DNA from: Clostridia bacterium
GTDB taxonomy: Bacteria; Bacillota; Clostridia; DSM-8532
DNA length: 32,080 nucleotides
Assembly (NCBI GenBank): GCA_020047785.1
Contig: JAIFNI010000277.1
Coordinates: 1 to 32,080 of the forward strand
Direction of reading: 5' to 3'
Positions within the stretch are counted from its first letter, which is position 1. Every line of letters starts with the position of its first letter. This document shows positions 25,597-32,080 of this stretch, one piece after another. The position numbers and the translations under genes were made by a program. The notes under the pieces were generated by a model that made no database searches, was not told the DNA's origin, and saw nothing but the letters and a program-made list of their open reading frames with translations.

Positions 25597-26214
25597 TCAC
25601 CAGGTTGTTTGAATGTATGACAGCAGAAGCGGCAGACCGGCGTACAGCAGGATGCCGGATACTGCCGCCACCGCAATGAGCAATACCGGGTGCAGCTTCC
25701 AGCGGACCAGCAGGAACAGAAAAACCGCGAACAAGGCCAATCCAACCCAATCCACCGCGGCGAAAGGATTTGCGGTAATTGCGGACCAGAGCGGCGTATG
25801 CTCGGGTACGCGAAGCAGCGCGGTCCTGGAGATGGAGATGGCGGCGGCTGCGATCAATCCGGTCACGGTCGGACGGATGCAGTGGAAAATGGATTTCTGA
25901 AGCGGATGGGTCCGAAACTTGAAGAAAAATGCGGACAAAAACAGGATCAGCAACACGGAAGGCATAGCCACGCCCAAAGTTGCCACGAGGCCGCCGAAAA
26001 AGCCGGAAACGCGGAAACCCACAAAGGTGGCCGCATTGACGGCAATGGGACCGGGTGTCATTTCCGAGATGGCGATGATGTCCACGAACTGGGCGGCCGT
26101 CAACCAGCCATGTGCTTCAAGTTCATGCTGAATCAGTGGGATCATGGCGTATCCACCGCCAAAACTGAAGAGTCCGATTTTGAAGAAAGTGGTGAACAGC
26201 AGCAGGAGGTTCAT
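25597..26214 (-). CDS. Single-domain CHR family transporter, second half (ChrA-like)
   Basis: This 205-residue membrane protein starts with an ATG at 26214 that overlaps the previous stop by four bases (ATGA). 'FFKIGLFSFGGGYAMIPLIQHEL' and 'ISEMTPGPIAVNAATFVGFRVSGFFG' are the two signature segments of CHR (chromate ion transporter) domains. Several hydrophobic helices follow. Short CHR proteins are normally encoded in pairs and work as heterodimers, and here the partner is the gene before it. The classical role is chromate efflux, with sulfate as the natural analogue. Being cotranscribed with six cytoplasmic sulfatases, sulfate is the more likely cargo here. The transport function is established for the family; the cargo is inferred. 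Confidence 0.88.
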   Translation of the reverse strand: MNLLLLFTTFFKIGLFSFGGGYAMIPLIQHELEAHGWLTAAQFVDIIAISEMTPGPIAVNAATFVGFRVSGFFGGLVATLGVAMPSVLLILFLSAFFFKFRTHPLQKSIFHCIRPTVTGLIAAAAISISRTALLRVPEHTPLWSAITANPFAAVDWVGLALFAVFLFLLVRWKLHPVLLIAVAAVSGILLYAGLPLLLSYIQTTW

Positions 26215-26978
26215 GGTTTGGTTCCCCCCTTCTGATGTTCCGCTTCGGAATCCGGAACGGCTGATGAAGTTTCCGCAACTCCGTCCGGAAGGTTCCGGTC
26301 CCCAGGCAACGGTGTTTCATCCATGTTTCTGTCTTCATCCGGCTGCAGCTTTTTGTCATGCTTCATCAACCGGCTCATCCAGGAAGGAGCTGCAAAATGC
26401 AGAACCAACCCCAGTGCCGCAGAACCGACAATTGCATACAGGGCATGCACACGCAGCACCACAACCAGAAAAACTGCGGAGATGGCCAGCAGCCATCCCA
26501 CCCAGTCCCGGACAGCGCTTTTCCCCACTTTCCATACCGCCAGCACCATCAAGGCGGCAACTGCCGGGCGGATTCCAAGGAAGGCCGCCTGAACAACCGG
26601 CTCATCCTGAAACCGGGCGAAAAAGGCGGCGATGAGGGTGATGGTGACAAACGAAGGCAGGATCACACCAGCTGTGGCGGCCAAAGCACCCGGTGTCCCG
26701 CGCAGCCGCCGACCGATCAGGGTGGCCGCGTTGATGGCAATGGCACCGGGAACAGTCTGGGCAAGCGCCAGAACATCGACAATCTCCTGATCCTCTATCC
26801 ATCGCCGATTCTCCACCATTTCACGGTGAATCAGCGGAATCATGGCGTATCCGCCACCGAACGTGAACAACCCGATCTTGAAGAAAACGGAAAACAGTTC
26901 ACCGCAGTCAGGCAGGGTCTGCAGGATGTCTGGCTCGGGATTCGTTTGTTTTGATTTATTCTGGATTTTCCTGGTCAT
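26211..26978 (-). CDS. Single-domain CHR family transporter, first half (ChrA-like)
   Basis: This 255-residue protein starts at the ATG at 26978, overlapping the ROK gene stop by four bases, with AAGGAT upstream. After a hydrophilic 30-residue N-terminus the CHR core shows 'FFKIGLFTFGGGYAMIPLIHREM' and 'ALAQTVPGAIAINAATLIGRRLRGTPGALAA', close to those of the partner gene. About five hydrophobic segments follow. The last 50 residues are hydrophilic and charged, unlike the partner, and may be cytoplasmic. The pair is arranged as in known short-chain CHR systems. The four-base overlaps at both ends indicate tight translational coupling with the ROK regulator and the second half. Confidence 0.88.
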   Translation of the reverse strand: MTRKIQNKSKQTNPEPDILQTLPDCGELFSVFFKIGLFTFGGGYAMIPLIHREMVENRRWIEDQEIVDVLALAQTVPGAIAINAATLIGRRLRGTPGALAATAGVILPSFVTITLIAAFFARFQDEPVVQAAFLGIRPAVAALMVLAVWKVGKSAVRDWVGWLLAISAVFLVVVLRVHALYAIVGSAALGLVLHFAAPSWMSRLMKHDKKLQPDEDRNMDETPLPGDRNLPDGVAETSSAVPDSEAEHQKGGTKP

Positions 26979-28276
26979 GACGCACCATCCTTCTTTTTCA
27001 GGAACAAGTCTAACACATAGGCGGCTGCCCCGGTTGCAATCGCCCATTCCCCCATATGTCCATCCCGTTCGAACCGCACCGGTTTTTCCGGGTTCGTCTG
27101 AAGGAGACGTTGCGCGGATGCGACCGCTGTTCTGTAGAACCGGCCGGAACGCCTGACAAGCGGACCGCTTAGAATGACCAGCCTGGTATTGGTCATGCGG
27201 ACAAGATTGACCAGACCGACGCCAAAAGCGGCTGCAGCCCTGTCAAGACGCGCTGCCATCTCCAGCCCGGTCGTATTGTCCGGATGCGCCGTGTGTATGT
27301 CGCCCTGCGCGATTGTTTTCGTGCCGATCCGGGTGCCGCCCTGTAGCCTGTCATGCTGATGCTGTTCATCTTGCCTGTCGATTGTCTCCAGCAAGTCTCC
27401 AACGGACTGGATATCCATTCGTTTTTCCGCATTTGTGTTTTTTGAAAGAATTTCTGCCATAGCGGGGAGTGTCGCGAAGGTTTCCATGCACCCATGATTT
27501 CCGCACGAGCAAAGCGTTCCGTTGAGGTCGACAGACAAATGGCCGAACGCATCGGGCTGTTCACCTATGAATCGAAGGATTTCCCCTCTGGACAGGATGC
27601 CAGTCCGTATGCCCATGCCCAGATGGATGCATACGAGCGTGCCGCAACCCTGACCGCTTCCGGCAAGCCGTTCCGCGAGCACTGCCAGGTTTGCGCCATT
27701 GTCCATATGCACCGGGATGTCCAGGCGTTCCGACAACATGCCTGATATCGGTACATCCTGCCATCCTTCATGTAAGAAACCTGTTGAACTTCGGATAATC
27801 CCCCTGGCGCAGTCAAGCGAACCGACCGTGCCCAGGCCGATTCCCGGTATGTCGGCCGGCAAAACGCCCTGACGGGCCATCGCCTCGTGCATGCAGCACG
27901 AGATTTTATCCGCAGTCTCATCCGGCCCATAACCCGCATCGAGTGGAAACCGGATCTGTTCGACCGGTTCCAGATCGGGGCGGCAAAAGAGGATGCGAAC
28001 CTCCGTTCGGGACAATTCAACGCCGACCAGCAGTCCTGCGTTCTTTCCGATGCCGTATAAAGCAGGTCTTCTGCCTCCACCGGACAGGTCTGCGCCCATC
28101 TGGGAGATCAAACCGTTCTGCTCAAGGCTGCCTGTCAAACGGTGCATGGAACTTGAAGAAAGACCCGTTTTCTCCTGCAGACGCTGTCGGGTTGCGGGAC
28201 CGTTGTACCGCAGCAGGGTCAGCAGCGCACGTTCATTTACATCCAATTGTTGAAGACGTTCGGGAAACGTCGGCAT
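26975..28276 (-). CDS. ROK family transcriptional regulator (NagC/XylR-type)
   Basis: This 433-residue protein starts at the ATG at 28276, eight bases after AAGGAG; an upstream in-frame start at 28321 has no such site. The N-terminal 70 residues form a winged helix ('LTLLRYNGPATRQRLQEKTGLSSSSMHRLTGSLEQNGLI'). The rest is a ROK sugar-binding domain with 'GIGLGTVGSLD', the ligand/ATP-type segment 'HMDNGANLAVLAER', and the zinc motif 'CSCGNHGCMETF'. ROK regulators of this layout usually repress sugar catabolic operons until a sugar or sugar phosphate binds. As first gene of the sulfatase operon it probably controls its own transcription. A segment around residues 290-340 is unusually hydrophilic and His/Gln-rich for the family. 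Confidence 0.92.
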   Translation of the reverse strand: MPTFPERLQQLDVNERALLTLLRYNGPATRQRLQEKTGLSSSSMHRLTGSLEQNGLISQMGADLSGGGRRPALYGIGKNAGLLVGVELSRTEVRILFCRPDLEPVEQIRFPLDAGYGPDETADKISCCMHEAMARQGVLPADIPGIGLGTVGSLDCARGIIRSSTGFLHEGWQDVPISGMLSERLDIPVHMDNGANLAVLAERLAGSGQGCGTLVCIHLGMGIRTGILSRGEILRFIGEQPDAFGHLSVDLNGTLCSCGNHGCMETFATLPAMAEILSKNTNAEKRMDIQSVGDLLETIDRQDEQHQHDRLQGGTRIGTKTIAQGDIHTAHPDNTTGLEMAARLDRAAAAFGVGLVNLVRMTNTRLVILSGPLVRRSGRFYRTAVASAQRLLQTNPEKPVRFERDGHMGEWAIATGAAAYVLDLFLKKKDGAS

Positions 28277-28529
28277 TTCAAGACTCCTTACAGGATTTCC
28301 TGGTGATTCGCCGCGAAGCAAGTTGAGTTACCCGTGAATCGGTGAGATTGAGCAGGCGCAATAAGGAAGCACACCGCAAGCTTGACGCACGTCATTTCTT
28401 CAGTTTAGCGACTTATTCCCAAAATGGCAAGAAGAAAAGAAAACGGGTGAACACCATGATGGACGCGTACCCGGCCCGTACAGCAGTTGTAAAAGGAAAA
28501 CATCGAGTTGGTTCGTGCCGCTAACCAAC
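28277..28529. promoter_or_regulatory. Upstream region of the sulfatase operon, otherwise without a gene
   Basis: This stretch lies between the ROK start and the Fic remnant. It holds the promoter candidate at 28402-28430 and, at 28306-28316, a near-palindrome TTCGCCGCGAA about 30 bases before the ROK start that could be an operator. At its right edge AGTTGGTT (28506-28513) pairs with AACCAACT (28523-28530). I see no coding sequence here. Confidence 0.4.
28402..28430 (-). promoter_or_regulatory. Candidate sigma-70-type promoter of the ROK-CHR-sulfatase operon
   Basis: On the minus strand TTGCCA (28430-28425) and TAAACT (28407-28402) are separated by 17 bases, matching the consensus at five and four of six positions. 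It would give a leader of roughly 120 bases before the ROK start. Confidence 0.45.
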
Positions 28530-28737
28530 TGAGGTTGGCACAATCAAAGGCTTGCAGCAGATTCACGATTATTTTGGCGGGCTTTATGACTTTGCTGGGA
28601 AAATCAGAGATCACAATATCGCAAAGAGCAGGCTTCAATTTGCCATGGTGCGGTTCTTGCCAGAAACCCTGAGAGAAATGGAGAAGATGCCTGAGAGCAC
28701 GTTTGATGATATCGCCAACAAGTATGTTGAGAAAAAA
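28530..28737 (+). pseudogene. Remnant of a Fic family protein gene
   Basis: Frame 1 from about 28530 reads '[33 protein letters not shown]' and continues to '[15 protein letters not shown]', which is the well-known segment of Fic-domain AMP transferases that precedes the catalytic HPFxxGNGR motif. The catalytic motif is missing: after 'KYVE' the sequence turns into the end of the minus-strand MBL gene. At the other end a TAA in frame and a strong hairpin mark the break, and the N-terminal part of the gene is not found upstream. The piece therefore cannot encode an active Fic enzyme. It is a relic, perhaps of a toxin-like gene, left by a deletion or rearrangement. The similarity call rests on motif recognition. 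Confidence 0.75.
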
Positions 28738-28758
28738 TGCAGAACCAATGTCACAGCA

Positions 28759-29568
28759 TCAAGTTCCGGAAGTGGGCCTGGCGAGTTCCTCCATCAGGAA
28801 GGCAATGGTTTTCCCCTTTGTCTCCGGCTCATCATGTCCTGGAAGCGTATGTGTAAAATCAAGACTTTCAAGCGCATGAAGCAATGCAGTCAGCTTTTCC
28901 TTGTCATAACAGCCGTTGTTGAAGTAATGGTCAGCCCCGTCGGCATCCCCGAGGAACAGTGCTTTTTCTTCCGGGATGTATATAATGACGCTGTCACTTG
29001 AATGGGGACCCCCGACGTGAATCAAAACGGCGTGAACGCCGCCAAGGTCCAAGGTCAAGGTGCCTTCGAAAGCCATAATGGGAGGCACGACGCGGATGGT
29101 GCTTCTATCGCGCTGCAAGGGGTCTTTCATCACACTGGGGTGATTTTCTTCCCCTGTGTGTGGCTGGTCGGGATACTCAAGTCGGATGCAGGCATCACAA
29201 AAAGCAATATCCTCTCCGTTTACAAGCCGGGCATTCATGGCATCATCCGTCCAATTCCATGTGGCTACTTTCCGGAGCATCTGGTCGGTCCCCCGGCTGG
29301 CGATCGTCATGCCTGGAACAGCATGCATGCCGAACGTATGGTCCCAATGCCAGTGTGTGATGACGGTAAAAGTGGGACACGGAAGTTTTTCAGCGTCAAG
29401 ACACTCGGCGAATCTGGCAGCGTGGGCCGCGGAATTTCCGGCATCAATGGCAAGAGAAAATCGGTCACCGCGAACATAACCCAGAATTGGTCTGTCAAAC
29501 TGGTCATCATGTGCCAGCCAGAAAATCCGACTTGTCAATCGGTTGAGCTTCTGCGAATCATCATTCAT
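28759..29568 (-). CDS. MBL-fold metallo-hydrolase
   Basis: This 269-residue protein starts at the ATG at 29568 after AAGGAGAT; an ATG at 29589 and a frame open to 29871 exist but the latter runs through a tandem repeat. The metallo-beta-lactamase motif is '[10 protein letters not shown]' (His72, His74, Asp76, His77). Later metal ligands are in '[26 protein letters not shown]' and 'TLPGHDEP'. The fold binds two metal ions and hydrolyses esters, lactones or phosphoesters; the closest general type is the glyoxalase/lactonase-like group. It is not linked by spacing to the sulfatase operon, and lies head-to-head with the PHP gene. A lactonase role in sugar oxidation is possible but not shown. Confidence 0.87.
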   Translation of the reverse strand: MNDDSQKLNRLTSRIFWLAHDDQFDRPILGYVRGDRFSLAIDAGNSAAHAARFAECLDAEKLPCPTFTVITHWHWDHTFGMHAVPGMTIASRGTDQMLRKVATWNWTDDAMNARLVNGEDIAFCDACIRLEYPDQPHTGEENHPSVMKDPLQRDRSTIRVVPPIMAFEGTLTLDLGGVHAVLIHVGGPHSSDSVIIYIPEEKALFLGDADGADHYFNNGCYDKEKLTALLHALESLDFTHTLPGHDEPETKGKTIAFLMEELARPTSGT

Positions 29569-29658
29569 GGAGATCTCCTTGCGGTTCATGTCTGTCAAAA
29601 AGAGCCTATCACGTTTGGTCACGCAGCAGAAGGGAAGATTTATTTTGTCCAGGGAAAC

Positions 29659-29757
29659 GATGCAGAATCTGTCTGTTCCCTTGTGGAACAGGATGCGGAG
29701 CCTGTCTGTTCCCTTGTAGAACAGGATGCAGAGCCTGTCTGTTCCCTTGTCGAACAT
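29659..29757. repeat. Three-unit 33-bp tandem array between the MBL and PHP genes
   Basis: Units at 29659-29691, 29692-29724 and 29725-29757 share GATGCAGAGCCTGTCTGTTC followed by CCTTGT-GAACAG, with few differences. The unit length is a multiple of three, so on the minus strand an open frame through it gives an 11-residue repeat with the core KGTDR. The array lies in the divergent gap, 91 bases from the MBL start and 59 from the PHP start. Confidence 0.95.
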
Positions 29758-29816
29758 CATGCGAACCCGCGAGGCGAGGCGGTCACAACGCCAGCACAGG
29801 AAATGAGGACCGGGAT

Positions 29817-30572
29817 ATGAGCTTGTTTCAATCGGATCTCCACAATCACTCTGCCCAAAGCCGGTGTTCACGGCCGGAAATGACCGTCGAAGCCATGGTT
29901 TGCCGGTTTGATGAACTCGGCCTTCGGATTGCCGGCATCAGCGACCACGTGTATCCGGACGGCAAGGCAATCGAGCGATACCGTCAGACGAAAAGGGAGC
30001 TGGCGGATTTGTCCTGTACAGCCCGCATATGGGTCGGCGCAGAGGTGGATGTGCTCTGGCCGGGCCGGTTTGACGCCACGATGGAGGAGATTGGGACATT
30101 CGATTACGTCCTGTTTGCCTGCACCCATTACCAGAACCGGACGGTTCCGGCACCGATTGCGTCAAGCGACGAGGCTATCGCGCAAAATGCGGTGGATATG
30201 ATGACGTACGCGGCCTCGCTTCCGTTTGCGGACGTCATTGTCCATCCCTTTCACATCACCGGCATGGAGCGTTATCGGGATGGATTTTCTGCAGCCGCGG
30301 CCATCCAACTTATCCCGGACGAATCTTTTACAAGAATTGCGCGGGATATGGCGAAAAACAGAATTGCCATCGAGCTGAATGGCGTTCTGGAGGAGGCGGA
30401 TTATGCGCAGGCCATGATCCGGTTCTATCGCATCTGCAAGATCGAAGGCGTAAAATTCTCACTGGGCAGCGATGCGCACTGGCTCGCCGGGATGGGTTCC
30501 ATTATGCATCATCAAGCATATGTGGAGGCACTGGGTGTGACGGAAACGGACATCTGGGTGCCGGAAGGATGA
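29817..30572 (+). CDS. PHP-domain hydrolase
   Basis: This 251-residue protein begins at the ATG at 29817 after GAGGA. The PHP metal-binding motifs are all present and in order: 'DLHNH' (Asp7, His9, His11), 'SDH' (43-44), 'GAEVD' (Glu76), 'CTHYQ' (His104), 'VHPFH' (His143, His146) and 'GSDAH' (Asp219, His221). These would hold a trinuclear metal centre. The family includes histidinol-phosphatase-like and polynucleotide phosphoesterases; this one has the size of the HisK-like group. No histidine biosynthesis genes are nearby, and another PHP-like protein follows on the same strand, so a phosphoesterase in sugar or nucleotide metabolism is a reasonable guess. Confidence 0.88.
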   Translation: MSLFQSDLHNHSAQSRCSRPEMTVEAMVCRFDELGLRIAGISDHVYPDGKAIERYRQTKRELADLSCTARIWVGAEVDVLWPGRFDATMEEIGTFDYVLFACTHYQNRTVPAPIASSDEAIAQNAVDMMTYAASLPFADVIVHPFHITGMERYRDGFSAAAAIQLIPDESFTRIARDMAKNRIAIELNGVLEEADYAQAMIRFYRICKIEGVKFSLGSDAHWLAGMGSIMHHQAYVEALGVTETDIWVPEG

Positions 30573-30720
30573 TTCATGCTGCAGATGGCGTTGCCAGGGC
30601 GCGAGGTGAGTTTGGAGGATGAATCAAGCTGCGAATCGTGCTGCCCATGTCATACGAAGCAAGCCCGGAGGACACGGAGGGGATGAATCATGCTGCTGCG
30701 GATAGAGGTCAGGGATGAAT
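30567..30720 (+). repeat. Irregular GATGAATCATGCTGC repeats between the two PHP-like genes
   Basis: Similar segments begin at about 30567 (GGATGATTCATGCTGC), 30617 (GGATGAATCAAGCTGC) and 30681 (GGATGAATCATGCTGC), with a short fourth match at 30714 (GGATGAATC). The first overlaps the PHP stop codon; the third contains the start codon of the next gene. Spacing is uneven, unlike the other arrays. Confidence 0.6.
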
Positions 30721-32080
30721 CGGGAGAGCTCGTTCCCTGCAGGATTCAAGTCAAAAAAGTTGAAATGGGTCCTGACGGATTGGAAATGGATCTGCCTGCG
30801 ATGCAAGAGGGTGCCGCTTTCGCATATCGGAGTATCCGGCCCATTCGCGACGTGTCCGGCATTCTGGACATGAGCCCGCATCAAATGGCTTGCTGCCTGG
30901 GAACGCATGTGTTCGCCGTGCCGGAAGGAACCTATGAGGTGACGGCTGCCCGGGGATTGCTGTATCAGCCTGCCAACCGCAGGATTGAGGCATCCGGCAG
31001 CGCGGTGTCGCTTGAACTGCGCTTGATTCGGTTGTTTGATCCGAAATCCTGGGGACTCTGGTCTTTTGACGGGCATTCCCATGTTTCCCGGGATGATGCC
31101 TCCACCGCCGGCACATTGGCCGGTGCAATCCTGGCAATGCGCTGCGAGGATTTCAATTTTTTCTTTCCAGGCGCGCCCTATGACGTGGAGAACCACTGCC
31201 AATATCTCAGCGGAAATTTCCCTCAGACGATTCCTTATCGCACGAAATATGAAAGCGTGCTGAACAGCATGCGTACGGCCGATTTCATACCGGATATCGG
31301 CAATGAGCTCTACAAGGGGCGGTATGGACATGCCTTCCTGATGAATTTCACGCAATATCCGCCATACAGCCGGTATTACGATGAAACCTATGATGTGTGG
31401 CAGTTCGGAAAAGTTGGACGGGAGCCCGCTCTGGAGATTCCCTATCTGCATGAGGCCATGCTGGCGGAACGAACCCCGCATTCGGTGGCTGTTCTGGCGC
31501 ACCCCACAAGCTGGTGGACCGACCAGGGTCAGTTCATCACGAACATTGCCACCACCGTCGGCTTCGATGTGCTGGCGGGAACTGTGGATGCGCTGGTTGT
31601 GCTGGGTTACCGGCGGGATTGTCCGCAGTATCAGGCCCTGTGGTTTGAACTTCTGAACAACGGTTACAGGATTCCCGGAATTGCCGAGACGGATGAGGTG
31701 TTCGATCGGCCGCCGGAAGGGAAAATTCGGTTCAAGACCTACGCCGTGGCCAATGGGGAAGGAGCATCCGCCCCTTCCCTTGATGTGCTGTGCGAGGCGA
31801 TTCGTGCCGGACAGTGCATCGCATCCTCCGGCCCGGTGCTTTCTGTGAAGGTGGATGGTCACCTCCCGGGGTCGACTTTGCCTCTGGGCGAGGGGCGAAC
31901 CATACACATAGAGGCTGCCTGCCGGGCTTGCTGTGAGGGTCCTCTGACCCGGCTGCAGATAATCCGGAATGGCATCGTGACCGACGAGTATCCATTGACC
32001 GGGAATGAAGCCTCTGTCACCCATGTTGTGCGGATGGAACAGAATGGCTGGATTCTGGCGAAATGCCTGGATGCCGCCGG
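30690..32080 (+). CDS. CehA/McbA-type PHP-like metallohydrolase, 3' end outside the window
   Basis: The frame is open from the ATG at 30690 to the end of the window, 463 codons without a stop; GGAGG at 30676-30680 fits the start. The first 115 residues look like a beta-rich accessory domain ('VFAVPEGTYEVTAARGLLY'). 'GLWSFDGHSHVSRDDAS' (Asp127, His129, His131) is the first metal motif of CehA/McbA proteins, followed by 'PDIGNELYKGRYGHAFLMNF', 'VAVLAHPTSWW' and 'GYRIPGIAETDEVFD'. Near the end 'LCEAIRAGQCIASSGPVLSVKVDG' and a beta-rich segment are also typical of the family. There is no signal peptide, so it is probably cytoplasmic. CehA-like proteins hydrolyse esters or phosphoesters; the substrate here is unknown. 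A minus-strand frame covering the same bases is a shadow. Confidence 0.82.
   Translation, partial: MLLRIEVRDESGELVPCRIQVKKVEMGPDGLEMDLPAMQEGAAFAYRSIRPIRDVSGILDMSPHQMACCLGTHVFAVPEGTYEVTAARGLLYQPANRRIEASGSAVSLELRLIRLFDPKSWGLWSFDGHSHVSRDDASTAGTLAGAILAMRCEDFNFFFPGAPYDVENHCQYLSGNFPQTIPYRTKYESVLNSMRTADFIPDIGNELYKGRYGHAFLMNFTQYPPYSRYYDETYDVWQFGKVGREPALEIPYLHEAMLAERTPHSVAVLAHPTSWWTDQGQFITNIATTVGFDVLAGTVDALVVLGYRRDCPQYQALWFELLNNGYRIPGIAETDEVFDRPPEGKIRFKTYAVANGEGASAPSLDVLCEAIRAGQCIASSGPVLSVKVDGHLPGSTLPLGEGRTIHIEAACRACCEGPLTRLQIIRNGIVTDEYPLTGNEASVTHVVRMEQNGWILAKCLDAA

Noticed and set aside
25597-26978. Chromate resistance operon
   Set aside because: No chromate regulator or reductase is near; the four-base overlap with the ROK gene and adjacency to the maturase tie the pair to the sulfatase operon.
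30624-32024. 466-residue open frame on the minus strand
   Set aside because: It is a mirror of the CehA/McbA-type gene, which has recognisable metal motifs and a ribosome binding site; the minus frame shows no known motif.

Overview
The window is a stretch of bacterial chromosome, moderately GC-rich and densely coding, with strong purine-rich ribosome binding sites and many overlapping or tightly spaced genes. The combination of a ribose/xylose-type sugar ABC system, lipoprotein binding proteins, SpoIIE/SpoIIAB/SpoIIAA-like signalling proteins, an oxygen-independent radical-SAM sulfatase-maturing enzyme, an Rpn-family nuclease and URO-D-like proteins suggests an anaerobic or fermentative carbohydrate degrader. 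Bacillota (Clostridia-like) or Spirochaetota fit best; there is no rRNA or other marker to decide, so the assignment is an inference.

Layout. (1) 1-4917, plus strand: the end of a sugar ABC permease, two tandem paralogous sugar-binding lipoproteins, an L-rhamnose-mutarotase-like protein and a URO-D/cobamide-methyltransferase-like protein. (2) 5017-7409, minus strand: an Rpn/PD-(D/E)XK nuclease and a second URO-D-like protein, the latter divergent from an AraC-type regulator (7553-8470, plus). (3) 8721-15058, plus strand: a signalling block with a degenerate EAL-HDOD protein, a receiver-SpoIIE-type phosphatase, an anti-sigma-like ATPase, a Cache-domain chemoreceptor and a STAS antagonist, followed by a small exported helical protein and a strong hairpin terminator. 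(4) 28276 down to 15111, minus strand: a probable ten-gene operon of a ROK regulator, two single-domain CHR (chromate-transporter family) proteins, an anaerobic sulfatase-maturating enzyme and six different Cys-type sulfatases. (5) 28530-32080: a Fic remnant, an MBL-fold hydrolase, a PHP-domain hydrolase and the 5' part of a CehA/McbA-type PHP-like protein that runs off the end.

How the genes fit together. None of the six sulfatases has a recognisable signal peptide, so they should desulfate small imported substrates in the cytoplasm after activation by the maturase encoded with them. That would release sulfate inside the cell, and the CHR pair in the same operon is a good candidate for exporting it. 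The upstream ABC system, mutarotase and URO-D-like proteins would fit import and further processing of deoxy-sugars (rhamnose or fucose type), perhaps O-methylated, from a sulfated glycan. This pathway is an inference from gene content and order.

A second theme is a series of short tandem repeats, each with a different unit (16, 21, 25, 30, 33, 34 and 39 bp). Nearly all lie at or just downstream of a stop codon.
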